This document shows, piece after piece, positions 28,379-36,531 of a stretch of 64,000 bases of DNA. The position numbers and the translations under genes are program-made. Below the pieces are notes generated by a model that worked only from the letters and a program-made list of their open reading frames with translations, made no database searches and was not told the origin of the DNA. Numbering within the stretch: position 1 is the stretch's first letter; the number at the start of each line of letters is the position of its first letter. The DNA is taken from the NCBI RefSeq assembly GCF_000711195.1, contig NZ_JOMR01000001.1:1550001-1614000 (forward strand), given 5' to 3'. This DNA is from Thiomicrospira pelophila DSM 1534. Lineage in GTDB: Bacteria; Pseudomonadota; Gammaproteobacteria; Thiomicrospirales; Thiomicrospiraceae.

Positions 28379-28405
28379 ACGCCTTTCAATCTATTTGAAA
28401 GGCGT
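28379..28405 (+). terminator. Hairpin after hemL
   Basis: ACGCCTTTCAA (28379-28389) pairs perfectly with TTGAAAGGCGT (28395-28405), loop TCTAT. The downstream run is CCTTCCTTT, so it is a weaker intrinsic terminator. A dispersed palindrome follows at 28418. Confidence 0.7.
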
Positions 28406-28417
28406 CCTTCCTTTCTG

Positions 28418-28427
28418 CCAGGCCTGG
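28418..28427. repeat. Dispersed palindrome core CCAGGCCTGG downstream of hemL
   Basis: Perfect 10-bp core with GTAC-type flanks that pair no further on the left. It lies directly after the hemL hairpin in a 188-bp spacer. Confidence 0.85.
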
Positions 28428-28554
28428 TACTTTTCACAAATATAGTGAACTTTAATCCTAAGTCATTGCCTTTTAAGTGATCCACTTATAGTCTTAACTC
28501 ACTCAATGATTTGGTTGAATCCAAACCCGTTTCCCAAACAACTAGGATGTAGAC

Positions 28555-29043
28555 ATGAAAAAAACATGGCTATTAACTCTGATCGCCTTGACGAGCTGGC
28601 CCGCTTTCGCAGGTGATTTAGTCCGCGAATCCAGCATTGGCATGGAGCTCGCCCGTGATCTAGCGACCGAAGCCGTACTGGCGTGTCGAGAAAATGGCTA
28701 TTCAGTCAGTGCCGTGGTGGTTGATCGTCATGGCAATCAACGCGTGGCTTTACGTGACGATGTGGCCTCCAAATTCACCCTGCAAATCGCTGAAGAAAAA
28801 GCCAATGCGGCGTTAATGTCAGGCATTAATTCTGGCACGTTCAGAGAACAACGCGCCGATATTCGGCCAGAAATGAATCATGTAAACGGCATTTTAATGA
28901 TGGTAGGTGGCGTGCCAATTACAGTAGGCGGTAGTCGAGTCGGCGCGATTGGTGTCAGTGGTGCACCAGGTGGGGAGCGTGACGAAGCTTGTGTTATGAC
29001 CGCCCTAGATAAGCTGGCCGACCGCATCGCTTTCGCTGAATAG
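28555..29043 (+). CDS. Exported GlcG/HbpS-like protein
   Basis: A 162-residue protein with a cleavable signal peptide (MKKTWLLTLIALTSWPAFA) and a GlcG/DUF336 (haem-degrading-like) domain: SVSAVVVDRHGNQRVALRDD, VGGVPITVGGSRVGAIGVSGA and the C-terminal DEACVMTALDKLADRI are typical (each shorter than the whole domain). Members bind haem or cobalamin or are of unknown role; this exported form has no assigned substrate. AGGAT lies seven bases before the ATG. It is followed by the Msr fusion gene after 91 bp, with room for a promoter. Confidence 0.85.
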   Translation: MKKTWLLTLIALTSWPAFAGDLVRESSIGMELARDLATEAVLACRENGYSVSAVVVDRHGNQRVALRDDVASKFTLQIAEEKANAALMSGINSGTFREQRADIRPEMNHVNGILMMVGGVPITVGGSRVGAIGVSGAPGGERDEACVMTALDKLADRIAFAE

Positions 29044-29134
29044 CCATTTGGAAGTTCAAATTCTATAAAAGGTTTATGGCTAGTTTTGCAGGCTTAAAAG
29101 CCGTATACTTGACTTAATTACTAGGATATTTAAT

Positions 29135-30457
29135 ATGCACTTTTCCCTCTCAGCAACTCGCTGGTTAACTTACGGTTTATTAGTCGGCAGTTTATGGCTG
29201 AGCGGCTGCACCCAGGAGCAATCTATGACACCGACACAAGCATCGAACCCTAACTTAGAATCCATTGTGCTTGGCATGGGTTGTTTCTGGGGCGCCGAGC
29301 GTCGTATGGGCGAGTTAGAGGGTGTGGTCAATGTTGAAAGCGGCTATGCCAACGGTGATATTGAAGCCAATTACGAAGCCATTTTGCAGCACGAACGTGC
29401 CTTGCAACGTGGCATGAACGCGAATTTACGCAATCACGCCGAAGTGGTAAAAGTTTTTTTTGACCCTAACCAAGTTAGTCTCGAGCAAGTGTTGATTCAG
29501 TTTTGGGAAAACCATAATCCAACTCAAGGCGATCGACAAGGTAACGATGTGGGCTCCAACTACCGCAGCGCTATTTACTTTAGTAACGATCAACAACGCC
29601 AACTAGCGGAAGCCACACGTAACGAATATCAAAAAGCTTTGAGCCAAGCCGGTTTAGGCCAGATCACAACCGAAATCGCCCCGCTGCAAAACTATAGTTC
29701 GGCTGAAGATTATCACCAAGATTATCTGCAAAAGAATCCAAATGGTTACTGCGGCCTGGGTGGCACCAATGTCCCCTATCCCAGTGCAGAAAGCCAAACA
29801 AAACCGCAAGCCTCTGTCACCCCCTTGTCGAGCGAGGACTTAAATCAAGCACAACAACTAATCGTGTTTGAAGCCAAAGATTGTGGATTCTGCGATTTAT
29901 TTAAAGCCGAAGTTCTACAAAACTGGCAAGCTGATGTCGCAGTCACCACCAGCTTATCGTCTGAAGCGCCTAAAGGTTGGCAACTCAGCAAACCTTTATT
30001 TGCGACACCAACCATCGTCTTATTCAAAAAAGGTCAAGAAGTCTCACGTTACACCGGTTATAACGGCGATAAACAGCGGTTTTGGCAATGGCTCGGTTTT
30101 GAGCTTCTGACACCAGAACAACAACGCATCGCCTTTGAACAAGGTACAGAACGTCCTTTTACTGGCTCGCATTTAGATGAAAAACGTCCGGGCGTCTTTG
30201 TCGATCCCATTACCGGCGCCCCACTGTTCCGTACCGATACTAAATTTGAAAGCGGATCGGGTTGGCCCAGCTTTTTTAACCCAGTTGAAGGCGCACTCAC
30301 GTATCACGAAGATCGCGCCCACGGCATGACTCGTGTCGAAGTGCGTAGTGCAAGCTCAGGCATTCATTTAGGCCATGTGTTTGATGATGGCCCTCCGCCA
30401 ACCTACAAACGTTACTGCATTAATGGCAACGTGCTAAAGTTTGTTGCGGACGAATAA
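29135..30457 (+). CDS. Periplasmic MsrA-thioredoxin-MsrB fusion lipoprotein
   Basis: A 440-residue methionine sulfoxide reductase that repairs both R and S sulfoxides of exported proteins. Domains in order: signal peptide with lipobox LSGC (Cys25); MsrA (about 40-215) with nucleophile Cys50 in GMGCFWGAE and the NGYCGLG Cys206; a thioredoxin-like module (about 240-325) with Cys250/Cys253 in DCGFC; MsrB (about 330-440) with SGSGWPSF and the catalytic Cys428 in RYCINGNVL. The MsrB zinc CxxC is replaced by VDPITG, so it is the zinc-free type. Neisserial PilB has the order thioredoxin-MsrA-MsrB; here the redox module is in the middle. The MsrA HAEVV motif is preceded by an unusual insertion (ERALQRGMNANLR). 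It starts an operon with TlpA-like and LysE-like genes. Confidence 0.92.
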   Translation: MHFSLSATRWLTYGLLVGSLWLSGCTQEQSMTPTQASNPNLESIVLGMGCFWGAERRMGELEGVVNVESGYANGDIEANYEAILQHERALQRGMNANLRNHAEVVKVFFDPNQVSLEQVLIQFWENHNPTQGDRQGNDVGSNYRSAIYFSNDQQRQLAEATRNEYQKALSQAGLGQITTEIAPLQNYSSAEDYHQDYLQKNPNGYCGLGGTNVPYPSAESQTKPQASVTPLSSEDLNQAQQLIVFEAKDCGFCDLFKAEVLQNWQADVAVTTSLSSEAPKGWQLSKPLFATPTIVLFKKGQEVSRYTGYNGDKQRFWQWLGFELLTPEQQRIAFEQGTERPFTGSHLDEKRPGVFVDPITGAPLFRTDTKFESGSGWPSFFNPVEGALTYHEDRAHGMTRVEVRSASSGIHLGHVFDDGPPPTYKRYCINGNVLKFVADE

Positions 30458-30468
30458 GAAAACCAAAC

Positions 30469-31779
30469 ATGACCCATAAAACTACTCGACACACTAAAAC
30501 AAACCTTAACAACCTATCCAGACCTTCATACCAGGCCTGGTGGTTCAAATTTAGTTTTCTACTTGCTTTATGGGGCATTTTTTATACGGCGCACGCACAA
30601 ACCCTAGATTTAAGCGATACACAAATCACGCTACAGGTCACACAAGCCGACCAGCCGGTCGCACGCGTGTTGTGGTTGCCATCGGAATACGGAATTTTGC
30701 CGCAAGAAAAGCGACTCGCCCAATCCCTCGCCAAATATGGTCTTGAATCTTGGCATGTGGATTTATATGAAGCCTTGTTTTTATCACCCACCCCGAGCGC
30801 GGTGGATGCCGTGCCAACTGAATGGTTAACCGAACTCCTAGTCAAAGCACGTCAAGATGGTTTACCCTTGTATATTGTCGCAACGAACAAAGCCGCTCAA
30901 TTAGCGGCGCGTGGCTTAGTATCTTTTCAGCAAACACCGCAAGACCAAATCGGATTAATTCTAATCAACCCGAACCTGTACACCCAAACACCCGCTCCCG
31001 GCGAACCCCCACAATATTGGCCCGCCAGCCAAAACCTCAATCTGCCGAGCTTTGTGTTACAAGCCGAACTTTCGCCCTGGCGCTGGCAACTGCCCGAGTT
31101 GAAAACACAATTATCACAATCCGGTAGCCCAGTATTTATCCAATTACTCCCCCAAGTGCGAGACCGTTTTTATTTTCGTCCAGATGCCTTAGCCATCGAA
31201 AAGAATTACAGCGACGGCTTTGCAGATCAACTACTCCAAGCTATGAGATTGCTGACACCTTACATGACTCAAGCTCGCCAAAGCCCCGCGCTTAAAACCA
31301 AACAAAATGCCGCCGTTACGACACCATCAACCGAAAAAGATACGTTGCAGACATACTCAGGCCAACAAAATCGACCGCTTAGCCTGCCAAAACTCGCTGG
31401 AGGTTCAGTATCTTTAGCCGACCTTAAAGGACAAGTCGTGCTACTGAACTTCTGGGCTAGCTGGTGCCCGCCTTGTTTGCACGAAATGCCCTCAATGACA
31501 CGCCTAAAAACTCAATTTAAAGAACAGAATTTTGAAATACTCGCCGTAAACCTAGCCGAACAAGCTAAAGATTTTGAACCTTTTTTAAAAGCCAATCCGG
31601 TTAACTTTCCGGTATTACTCGACCCACAAGGTCAGGCAATTAAAGATTGGCGCATCATGGCTTACCCCACCACCTACCTAATTGATAAACAAGGCCAAAT
31701 TCGCTACGCCCTATTCGGCGGAACCGAATGGGATCAGCCACATCATATAGAACGCATCCAACAACTACTCAATGAATAA
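30469..31779 (+). CDS. Two-domain periplasmic TlpA-like protein
   Basis: A 436-residue protein. A hydrophobic segment (about residues 27-42, ending YTAHAQ) acts as a signal or anchor. Residues 50-270 form an uncharacterised alpha/beta domain with hydrolase-like layout (VARVLWLPSEYG, GLILINPNLY), but I find no catalytic triad. The C-terminal TlpA/ResA domain (about 300-436) has CPPC at 333-336 in FWASWCPPCLHEMPS and the cis-Pro loop YPTTYLIDKQG. It starts 11 bp after the Msr fusion, so it may supply electrons to the fused thioredoxin/Msr domains. A perfect dispersed palindrome encodes YQAWW just before the signal segment. Confidence 0.82.
   Translation: MTHKTTRHTKTNLNNLSRPSYQAWWFKFSFLLALWGIFYTAHAQTLDLSDTQITLQVTQADQPVARVLWLPSEYGILPQEKRLAQSLAKYGLESWHVDLYEALFLSPTPSAVDAVPTEWLTELLVKARQDGLPLYIVATNKAAQLAARGLVSFQQTPQDQIGLILINPNLYTQTPAPGEPPQYWPASQNLNLPSFVLQAELSPWRWQLPELKTQLSQSGSPVFIQLLPQVRDRFYFRPDALAIEKNYSDGFADQLLQAMRLLTPYMTQARQSPALKTKQNAAVTTPSTEKDTLQTYSGQQNRPLSLPKLAGGSVSLADLKGQVVLLNFWASWCPPCLHEMPSMTRLKTQFKEQNFEILAVNLAEQAKDFEPFLKANPVNFPVLLDPQGQAIKDWRIMAYPTTYLIDKQGQIRYALFGGTEWDQPHHIERIQQLLNE
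30530..30541. repeat. Dispersed palindrome in the TlpA-like gene
   Basis: Perfect ACCAGGCCTGGT encoding YQAWW in the N-terminal region, directly ahead of the hydrophobic signal segment. Confidence 0.9.
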
Positions 31780-31791
31780 ACCCGACAGATT

Positions 31792-32412
31792 ATGTCAATC
31801 ACCAGTTTAATCAGCTTAATAGTCGCATTAATGGTTATTGCCGCCAGCCCGGGCCCTGGTGTTTTAATGACCATTACACGCAGTTTGCAAAATGGTTTTC
31901 GCGCAGGCGCTTGGGTCGTCGCCGGCATAGTATTAATGGATGTATTGGTTTTAATTTTAACCCTAAGTGGTTTAAGTTTGATCGCGCAGTGGTCACAACC
32001 AGGCCTGGTGTTTTTACAATTTTTGGGCGCGCTGTTCCTGATTTGGCTCAGTTGGCAAAGCTGGCATCGCCCAATAATCTTCAAACGCACCGATACCCCA
32101 CTACCTCAGCACGATTTTTTAGCCGGAATCATTGTCAGCCTAACCAACCCTGTATTTTTTTATCTCGCGTTTTTACCGGCCTTTATAGATGTGTCGGACT
32201 TAAACTTCTTAGACAGCCTGCTACTTATTGCCCTTATAGGCGTTTCTTTAAGCTTGGTTTTATTAAGTTACGCATTTGTCGCGGCGCACTTACATACGCA
32301 ATTACTCAACCATCACAAACAGATCTGGATGAACCGTTTAAGCGCCTTTATTTTTCTAGCGCTCGCTATTTGGCTAGCCTTATCTAGCTTTACAGCACTT
32401 CAAGCAAACTAA
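31792..32412 (+). CDS. LysE/RhtB-family amino acid exporter
   Basis: A 206-residue protein with six membrane helices. The family signature AASPGPGVLMTITRSLQNGFRAG (given here in part: ASPGPGVLM) and the LSLTNPxxxxFxLAFLP-like SLTNPVFFYLAFLPAFID are clear. It probably exports an amino acid or similar small metabolite; the substrate is unknown. It begins 12 bp after the TlpA-like gene and is the third gene of that operon. The dispersed palindrome encodes QPGLVF in the loop before the third helix. Confidence 0.87.
   Translation: MSITSLISLIVALMVIAASPGPGVLMTITRSLQNGFRAGAWVVAGIVLMDVLVLILTLSGLSLIAQWSQPGLVFLQFLGALFLIWLSWQSWHRPIIFKRTDTPLPQHDFLAGIIVSLTNPVFFYLAFLPAFIDVSDLNFLDSLLLIALIGVSLSLVLLSYAFVAAHLHTQLLNHHKQIWMNRLSAFIFLALAIWLALSSFTALQAN
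31998..32009. repeat. Dispersed palindrome in the LysE-family gene
   Basis: Perfect ACCAGGCCTGGT encoding QPGLV in a loop between helices. Confidence 0.9.
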
Positions 32413-32523
32413 GTTTCCATAACTTGCGTCTAATCAAATACATTGCTTGATCTTCAAGTTTCCAGCCCTTAAAATTACAATTAATCAAACAAGTCTATTT
32501 AGGCCTTTTGGAGAAACCATAAT

Positions 32524-32886
32524 ATGCCCGCACAGCGCAGCTCTGAGTTTTCAGCCATTAGCGGCCTCATGAAGAAAAGTGATGCCGAAATTGCCAATGA
32601 AATGGCTAAAGTAAAAGATTTTAAACGCCTAGCAAATCAGCTATCCCTTTACGATGACCGAGTCATCAGCCGAATCGTAAATGGTTTGCCGCCAGAAAAC
32701 AGAATGCTGGTCAGAAAAATGACCAACGAACTTCGAGATATGCACCAATGGAGCCATAAAGGTTCGCCAAACGGACAAGTTTATGGCCGCTATATTTACC
32801 AATCTACACACGTTAATATCAAACGTATCCTACCCAGTTTAATTTTAGCGCTGATTTTATTGTCCATGTCGGGTTACATGGTCTAA
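32524..32886 (+). CDS. Hypothetical C-tail-anchored protein
   Basis: A 120-residue protein I do not recognise. Residues 1-95 are hydrophilic and mostly helical (MKKSDAEIANEMAKVKDFKR, RMLVRKMTNELRDMHQW), and residues about 101-119 (RILPSLILALILLSMSGYMV, 20 residues) form a single C-terminal membrane helix. It therefore looks like a tail-anchored cytoplasmic protein. GGAG lies about ten bases before the ATG. It stands alone between the LysE gene and selO, with no clear terminator after it. Confidence 0.65.
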   Translation: MPAQRSSEFSAISGLMKKSDAEIANEMAKVKDFKRLANQLSLYDDRVISRIVNGLPPENRMLVRKMTNELRDMHQWSHKGSPNGQVYGRYIYQSTHVNIKRILPSLILALILLSMSGYMV

Positions 32887-32963
32887 ACGCGATTGCATAT
32901 CGCAATAAAACCCTCTAAGCTATAACCAAGCTTTTTACTCAGTTATTAACTTGGTTGTTTTTT

Positions 32964-34376
32964 ATGCCCTTTACCCAAACCTATCTCGAAATCCCGGCCG
33001 ACTTTTACACCCAATTGTCACCAGAACCCTTGGTACAAGCCCACTTGGTTGCCCTAAACCGCGATTTAATTCAGCAGCAACACGTTGATCTATCTGAGCA
33101 AACTATTTTAGATATCGCCGCTGGCAAGGTAGTTGAGGGCATGTCGCCCTTAGCGCAAAAATACACCGGCCACCAATTTGGTTATTACAATCCAGACTTA
33201 GGTGATGGACGCGGGATTTTGCTTGGCCAATGGCAAACACCACAAGGCGAACACTTTGATTGGCATTTAAAAGGCGCTGGGCGTACACCCTACTCTCGCC
33301 GAGGCGATGGCCGAGCGGTGCTACGCTCCGTGATTCGTGAATACTTAGCCTCTGAAGCGTTACATGCGTTAAGTGTACCCACAACACGTGCGTTAGCAAT
33401 TGCCAGCGGCGATGAACAAGTTTGGCGCGAAAGCTTAGAACCGCGCGCCAACTTGATTCGAGTTACACCCACTCATATCCGCTTTGGCCATTTTGAATGG
33501 GCCGCCAGCCAAAGCCCACAACACAGCCAAACCCTAGCCGACTATGTAATCAAACACCATTACCCAGAATGTGCATCCGAACCCAAGCCTTACGAAAGCC
33601 TGCTTAAATTGATCCTACAACGCACAGCGCGCACGATTGCCCACTGGCAAGCCGTCGGATTTAATCATGGCGTGATGAATACCGATAACATGTCGATCCT
33701 AGGTGAAACTTTCGACTTTGGTCCCTATGCCTTTTTTGATGACTGCCAGATCGATTATATCTGCAACCACACCGACACCGGCGGACGTTACGCCTATAAC
33801 GAACAACCCAACGTTGGCTTGTGGAATGGCCAAGTATTAGCGCAAGCGTTTGAGCCACTCATCGAATCCGCCGAAAAGCGTCAGGACAGCCTTAACGATT
33901 ATGTAGAAGCCTACAACCAAAATTATGTGGACTTAATGCGCGCCAAATTAGGCTTAACCAATCCACAACCTAAAGACAAACTTTTAATCGCCGACCTATT
34001 AATTTGCCTAGACAAACATCGGGTGGATTATCACGTCTTTATGCGCAGCCTAGCCGACTTAAACAACCCGCATCCAGTTTGGCCACAAACCGACGACTAC
34101 CAGGCCTGGTTGCTCGCCTATAAACAAAGGCTCGAACAAGAAACACTGACAGAAGCACAAAGAAGCGAGTTAATTCTAAACACCAACCCAGCCTTAGTGC
34201 TGCGCAACTACATCGCACAACACATCATCGAACAAGCCGAAAAAGGCGACCGCGACATTGTCGACCAATGGCGCCAATGGCTAGCCTCCCCCTTTATAGA
34301 AAACCCAGAATGGCAACAATGGACTCAACCACCCCACAGCCACCTAAAAGGCCACCAACTCAGCTGCTCATCTTAA
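32964..34376 (+). CDS. selO: Protein adenylyltransferase SelO (YdiU)
   Basis: SelO is a pseudokinase-fold enzyme that transfers AMP to protein hydroxyls and is linked to oxidative stress. The 470-residue protein has GAGRTPYSRRGDGRAVLRS (flipped nucleotide site) and the metal-binding HGVMNTDNMSI with DFGPYAF after it. The C-terminus ends LSCSS, so the redox-active C-terminal cysteine (selenocysteine in animals) is present. E. coli YdiU is 478 aa. The ATG at 32964 is preferred by homology over a TTG at 32955; neither has a good ribosome site. A perfect dispersed palindrome encodes YQAWL near residue 380. Confidence 0.93.
   Translation: MPFTQTYLEIPADFYTQLSPEPLVQAHLVALNRDLIQQQHVDLSEQTILDIAAGKVVEGMSPLAQKYTGHQFGYYNPDLGDGRGILLGQWQTPQGEHFDWHLKGAGRTPYSRRGDGRAVLRSVIREYLASEALHALSVPTTRALAIASGDEQVWRESLEPRANLIRVTPTHIRFGHFEWAASQSPQHSQTLADYVIKHHYPECASEPKPYESLLKLILQRTARTIAHWQAVGFNHGVMNTDNMSILGETFDFGPYAFFDDCQIDYICNHTDTGGRYAYNEQPNVGLWNGQVLAQAFEPLIESAEKRQDSLNDYVEAYNQNYVDLMRAKLGLTNPQPKDKLLIADLLICLDKHRVDYHVFMRSLADLNNPHPVWPQTDDYQAWLLAYKQRLEQETLTEAQRSELILNTNPALVLRNYIAQHIIEQAEKGDRDIVDQWRQWLASPFIENPEWQQWTQPPHSHLKGHQLSCSS
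34099..34110. repeat. Dispersed palindrome in selO
   Basis: Perfect ACCAGGCCTGGT encoding YQAWL. Confidence 0.9.
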
Positions 34377-34697
34377 CTATTTACGCACCACGCTTGGTGA
34401 CCTTCCAACCAAGGTTAAAATCAATCATCGCCATTAAAACCAAACACCGTAAATTTCAAACCTCGCCCAAATAATTCCATTTAATCAAATAAATACCCAG
34501 GTCTAAATTACTTAATTTATTTAATTAGTACTGAAACGTAAAGACGTTCTATATAAGAATTGATATGCGTTATTTAAATACCACAATATCACCATATAAA
34601 AACAAAAATTACTTACATTTTAAGTGCAGCCAAGGTATAAAGAATACATAACGCTCACAGACAAGCATGAAACAATTCTACAAAGGCAAGCTATACT
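34377..34697. other. AT-rich intergenic stretch between selO and the duplicated lipoproteins
   Basis: About 320 bp, rich in A and T, with no credible gene. A TATACT at 34692-34697 could be a -10 element and abuts the palindrome at 34698; a -35 element is not convincing. It marks the left border of the lipoprotein island. Confidence 0.5.
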
Positions 34698-34723
34698 CTC
34701 AGCCACCAGGCCTGGTGGCTGAG
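34698..34723. repeat. Perfect 26-bp palindrome in the leader of the duplicated lipoprotein genes
   Basis: CTCAGCCACC and its complement flank the AGGCCT centre without mismatch. It ends 28 bp before the first lipoprotein ATG. Unlike the other intergenic copies it sits upstream of genes, so it could be an operator at the start site, a leader hairpin, or a terminator for read-through from selO. Confidence 0.85.
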
Positions 34724-34751
34724 TTGATGAGACAACAGAAAAGGACAAACG

Positions 34752-35582
34752 ATGATAAAGCGGTTTTTATTTTTAATATGGCTCTTCGGCCTTTCAGCCT
34801 GTAGCGGCGACTTTGCTTATGGTCCCAGCGCACCTAAAGACGAACAAGTCAAGCATTGGGGTGCCGTGGGTAATAATCAACCTATCCGCGTTGGACCAAG
34901 CAGAAAATTCCTTCTCAAAAGTGATGTCAACAAGTTCTTTATACAACCAGGCCGTGATAAATATCAAACCGTAGATGACTACATAGACTGCGACCTTAAA
35001 GCCAATAATCCGGCATTAAGCATTCCTTATCAAAGACATATCTGCATGCTTAATAAAGGTTACGATTTCGCTGAATCGATGACAGAATTAAGTGGAAGGC
35101 ATGAGGGATATTGTGGTTTTGAAAATTTCCGTTCTAAAAACCTAGCGTTTTGTCGTTCGACTTCACATTATCAAGCACGCCTAAAGGCTAACCTAGAAGC
35201 AAAGGATAACCCTTTACCAGACATACAAATCTGGTCTTCTCGACACCATTCATACCAGAAAAAAGTAATAGAAAATATTGAGTGCTCCGAGATTGCAGGT
35301 ATGAAAGCTAGCCACTGGTCCTACTATCCGTATCATTCGACCTGGGCCGAATGTATGACAGAACACGGTTATGAATTTGTTGATGATGTCGAAGACTATA
35401 AAAAATACGTTGGATTCTGCGGCTGGAAACCCTACTTTCTTAAGCACACGGAGTTTTGTCTCGCCAGCCAAGATAGTATTTACTATGAAAGAAATATGAG
35501 CCTCTTCAAAGACTACTACGAACTGCACGGCCTACCCAACCCAAACGACACCACCAGGCCTGGTGATAAGGATAAACAATGA
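34752..35582 (+). CDS. Cysteine-rich orphan lipoprotein A of a tandem pair
   Basis: A 276-residue predicted lipoprotein: signal peptide with lipobox LSAC (Cys17), mature start CSGDFAYGPSAP. The mature part has two related modules of about 80 residues. Each contains a Cys after an aspartate/glutamate-rich strand (DYIDC; NIECSE), a CM..GYxF motif (ICMLNKGYDF; ECMTEHGYEF), a GxCG/YCGF motif and an FC motif (LAFC; TEFC), giving eight paired cysteines that suggest disulfides. I do not recognise the family. It overlaps gene B by 4 bp and is about 60 percent identical to it by eye. The end (TTRPGDKDKQ) is encoded by a perfect copy of the dispersed palindrome. Confidence 0.8.
   Translation: MIKRFLFLIWLFGLSACSGDFAYGPSAPKDEQVKHWGAVGNNQPIRVGPSRKFLLKSDVNKFFIQPGRDKYQTVDDYIDCDLKANNPALSIPYQRHICMLNKGYDFAESMTELSGRHEGYCGFENFRSKNLAFCRSTSHYQARLKANLEAKDNPLPDIQIWSSRHHSYQKKVIENIECSEIAGMKASHWSYYPYHSTWAECMTEHGYEFVDDVEDYKKYVGFCGWKPYFLKHTEFCLASQDSIYYERNMSLFKDYYELHGLPNPNDTTRPGDKDKQ
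35552..35565. repeat. Dispersed palindrome at the 3' end of lipoprotein A
   Basis: Perfect CACCAGGCCTGGTG encoding TRPG eight codons before the stop. Confidence 0.9.
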
Positions 35583-36418
35583 AAGCGTTACACCTATTGA
35601 TTTTAGCTATCGCTCTGATCGGATTAACCGCTTGCGGAGATTACGCCTACGGCCCCGGTGCACCCGAAAGTGAACAAATAAAGCAATGGGGTGGCGTCGG
35701 TAAAAACCAACCTGTTGCTGTCGGCCCCAGCAGAAAAGTCATATTAGAGTCCAAAATTGGCGAAATCTATACGAAACCCGGCTACAGTAAGATTCAATCA
35801 GTTGATGACTATATAGATTGTGGCAATCAAGCATACTCATCACTTACAAATCCTGCTTTAGCCTGGCCATACAAAGTTGATGTATGCATGCTTAATAAAG
35901 GATACGATTTCGCTGAGTCAATGACTGGACTTGATGCGAGCTATAATGGATTTTGCGGTCATGAACGTTTCCGCGCTAAAAACCTAGCGTTTTGTCGCTC
36001 GACATCCGACTACCAAGCAAAACTAGATAGGTTTCTGACTACAAAAGATACACCAGAGCCATTTGTGCAAATCTGGTCTTCTCAAAACCATTCATACCGT
36101 CAAAAAGTAATAGATGCCATCGACTGTGACGAAATAGCAGCCGGTACAGCAACACACTGGTCTTATTATCCATTTGATCAGACCACAGCAGAATGCATGA
36201 CGCAACGTGGCTACGAGTTTGTCGACAATGTTAAAAGTTATAAACACTATGCCGGATTCTGCGGCTGGAAACCCTACTTTCTTAACCACACGGAGTTTTG
36301 CCTCACCAACCAAGACAGTATTTACTATGAAAGAAATATGAGCCTCTTCAAAGACTACTACGAACTCCACGGCCTACCCAACCCAAACGACACCACCAGG
36401 CCTGGTGACACTATGTAA
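35579..36418 (+). CDS. Cysteine-rich orphan lipoprotein B of a tandem pair
   Basis: A 279-residue paralogue of lipoprotein A, with lipobox LTAC (Cys19) and mature start CGDYAYGPGAP. It keeps the same two modules and all eight paired cysteines, so the pattern is under selection in both copies. Its start codon overlaps the stop of gene A (ATGA), which predicts equal translation. The last 150 bp or so of the two genes are nearly identical in DNA, much more than the middle parts, which points to gene conversion at the 3' end. The palindrome occupies the same place in both copies. Function unknown. Confidence 0.8.
   Translation: MKALHLLILAIALIGLTACGDYAYGPGAPESEQIKQWGGVGKNQPVAVGPSRKVILESKIGEIYTKPGYSKIQSVDDYIDCGNQAYSSLTNPALAWPYKVDVCMLNKGYDFAESMTGLDASYNGFCGHERFRAKNLAFCRSTSDYQAKLDRFLTTKDTPEPFVQIWSSQNHSYRQKVIDAIDCDEIAAGTATHWSYYPFDQTTAECMTQRGYEFVDNVKSYKHYAGFCGWKPYFLNHTEFCLTNQDSIYYERNMSLFKDYYELHGLPNPNDTTRPGDTM
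36394..36407. repeat. Dispersed palindrome at the 3' end of lipoprotein B
   Basis: Perfect CACCAGGCCTGGTG, at the homologous position to the copy in lipoprotein A, three codons before the stop. Confidence 0.9.
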
Positions 36419-36531
36419 TCATTTATTATGCTTTATTCAAATACTAGAAAGGAGAAGTACCGTATAAGTATTTATAGCCAGTTAAAAACTTTTAATTAAA
36501 AATTTATTTATAAACTTACCAGGGGTATATT

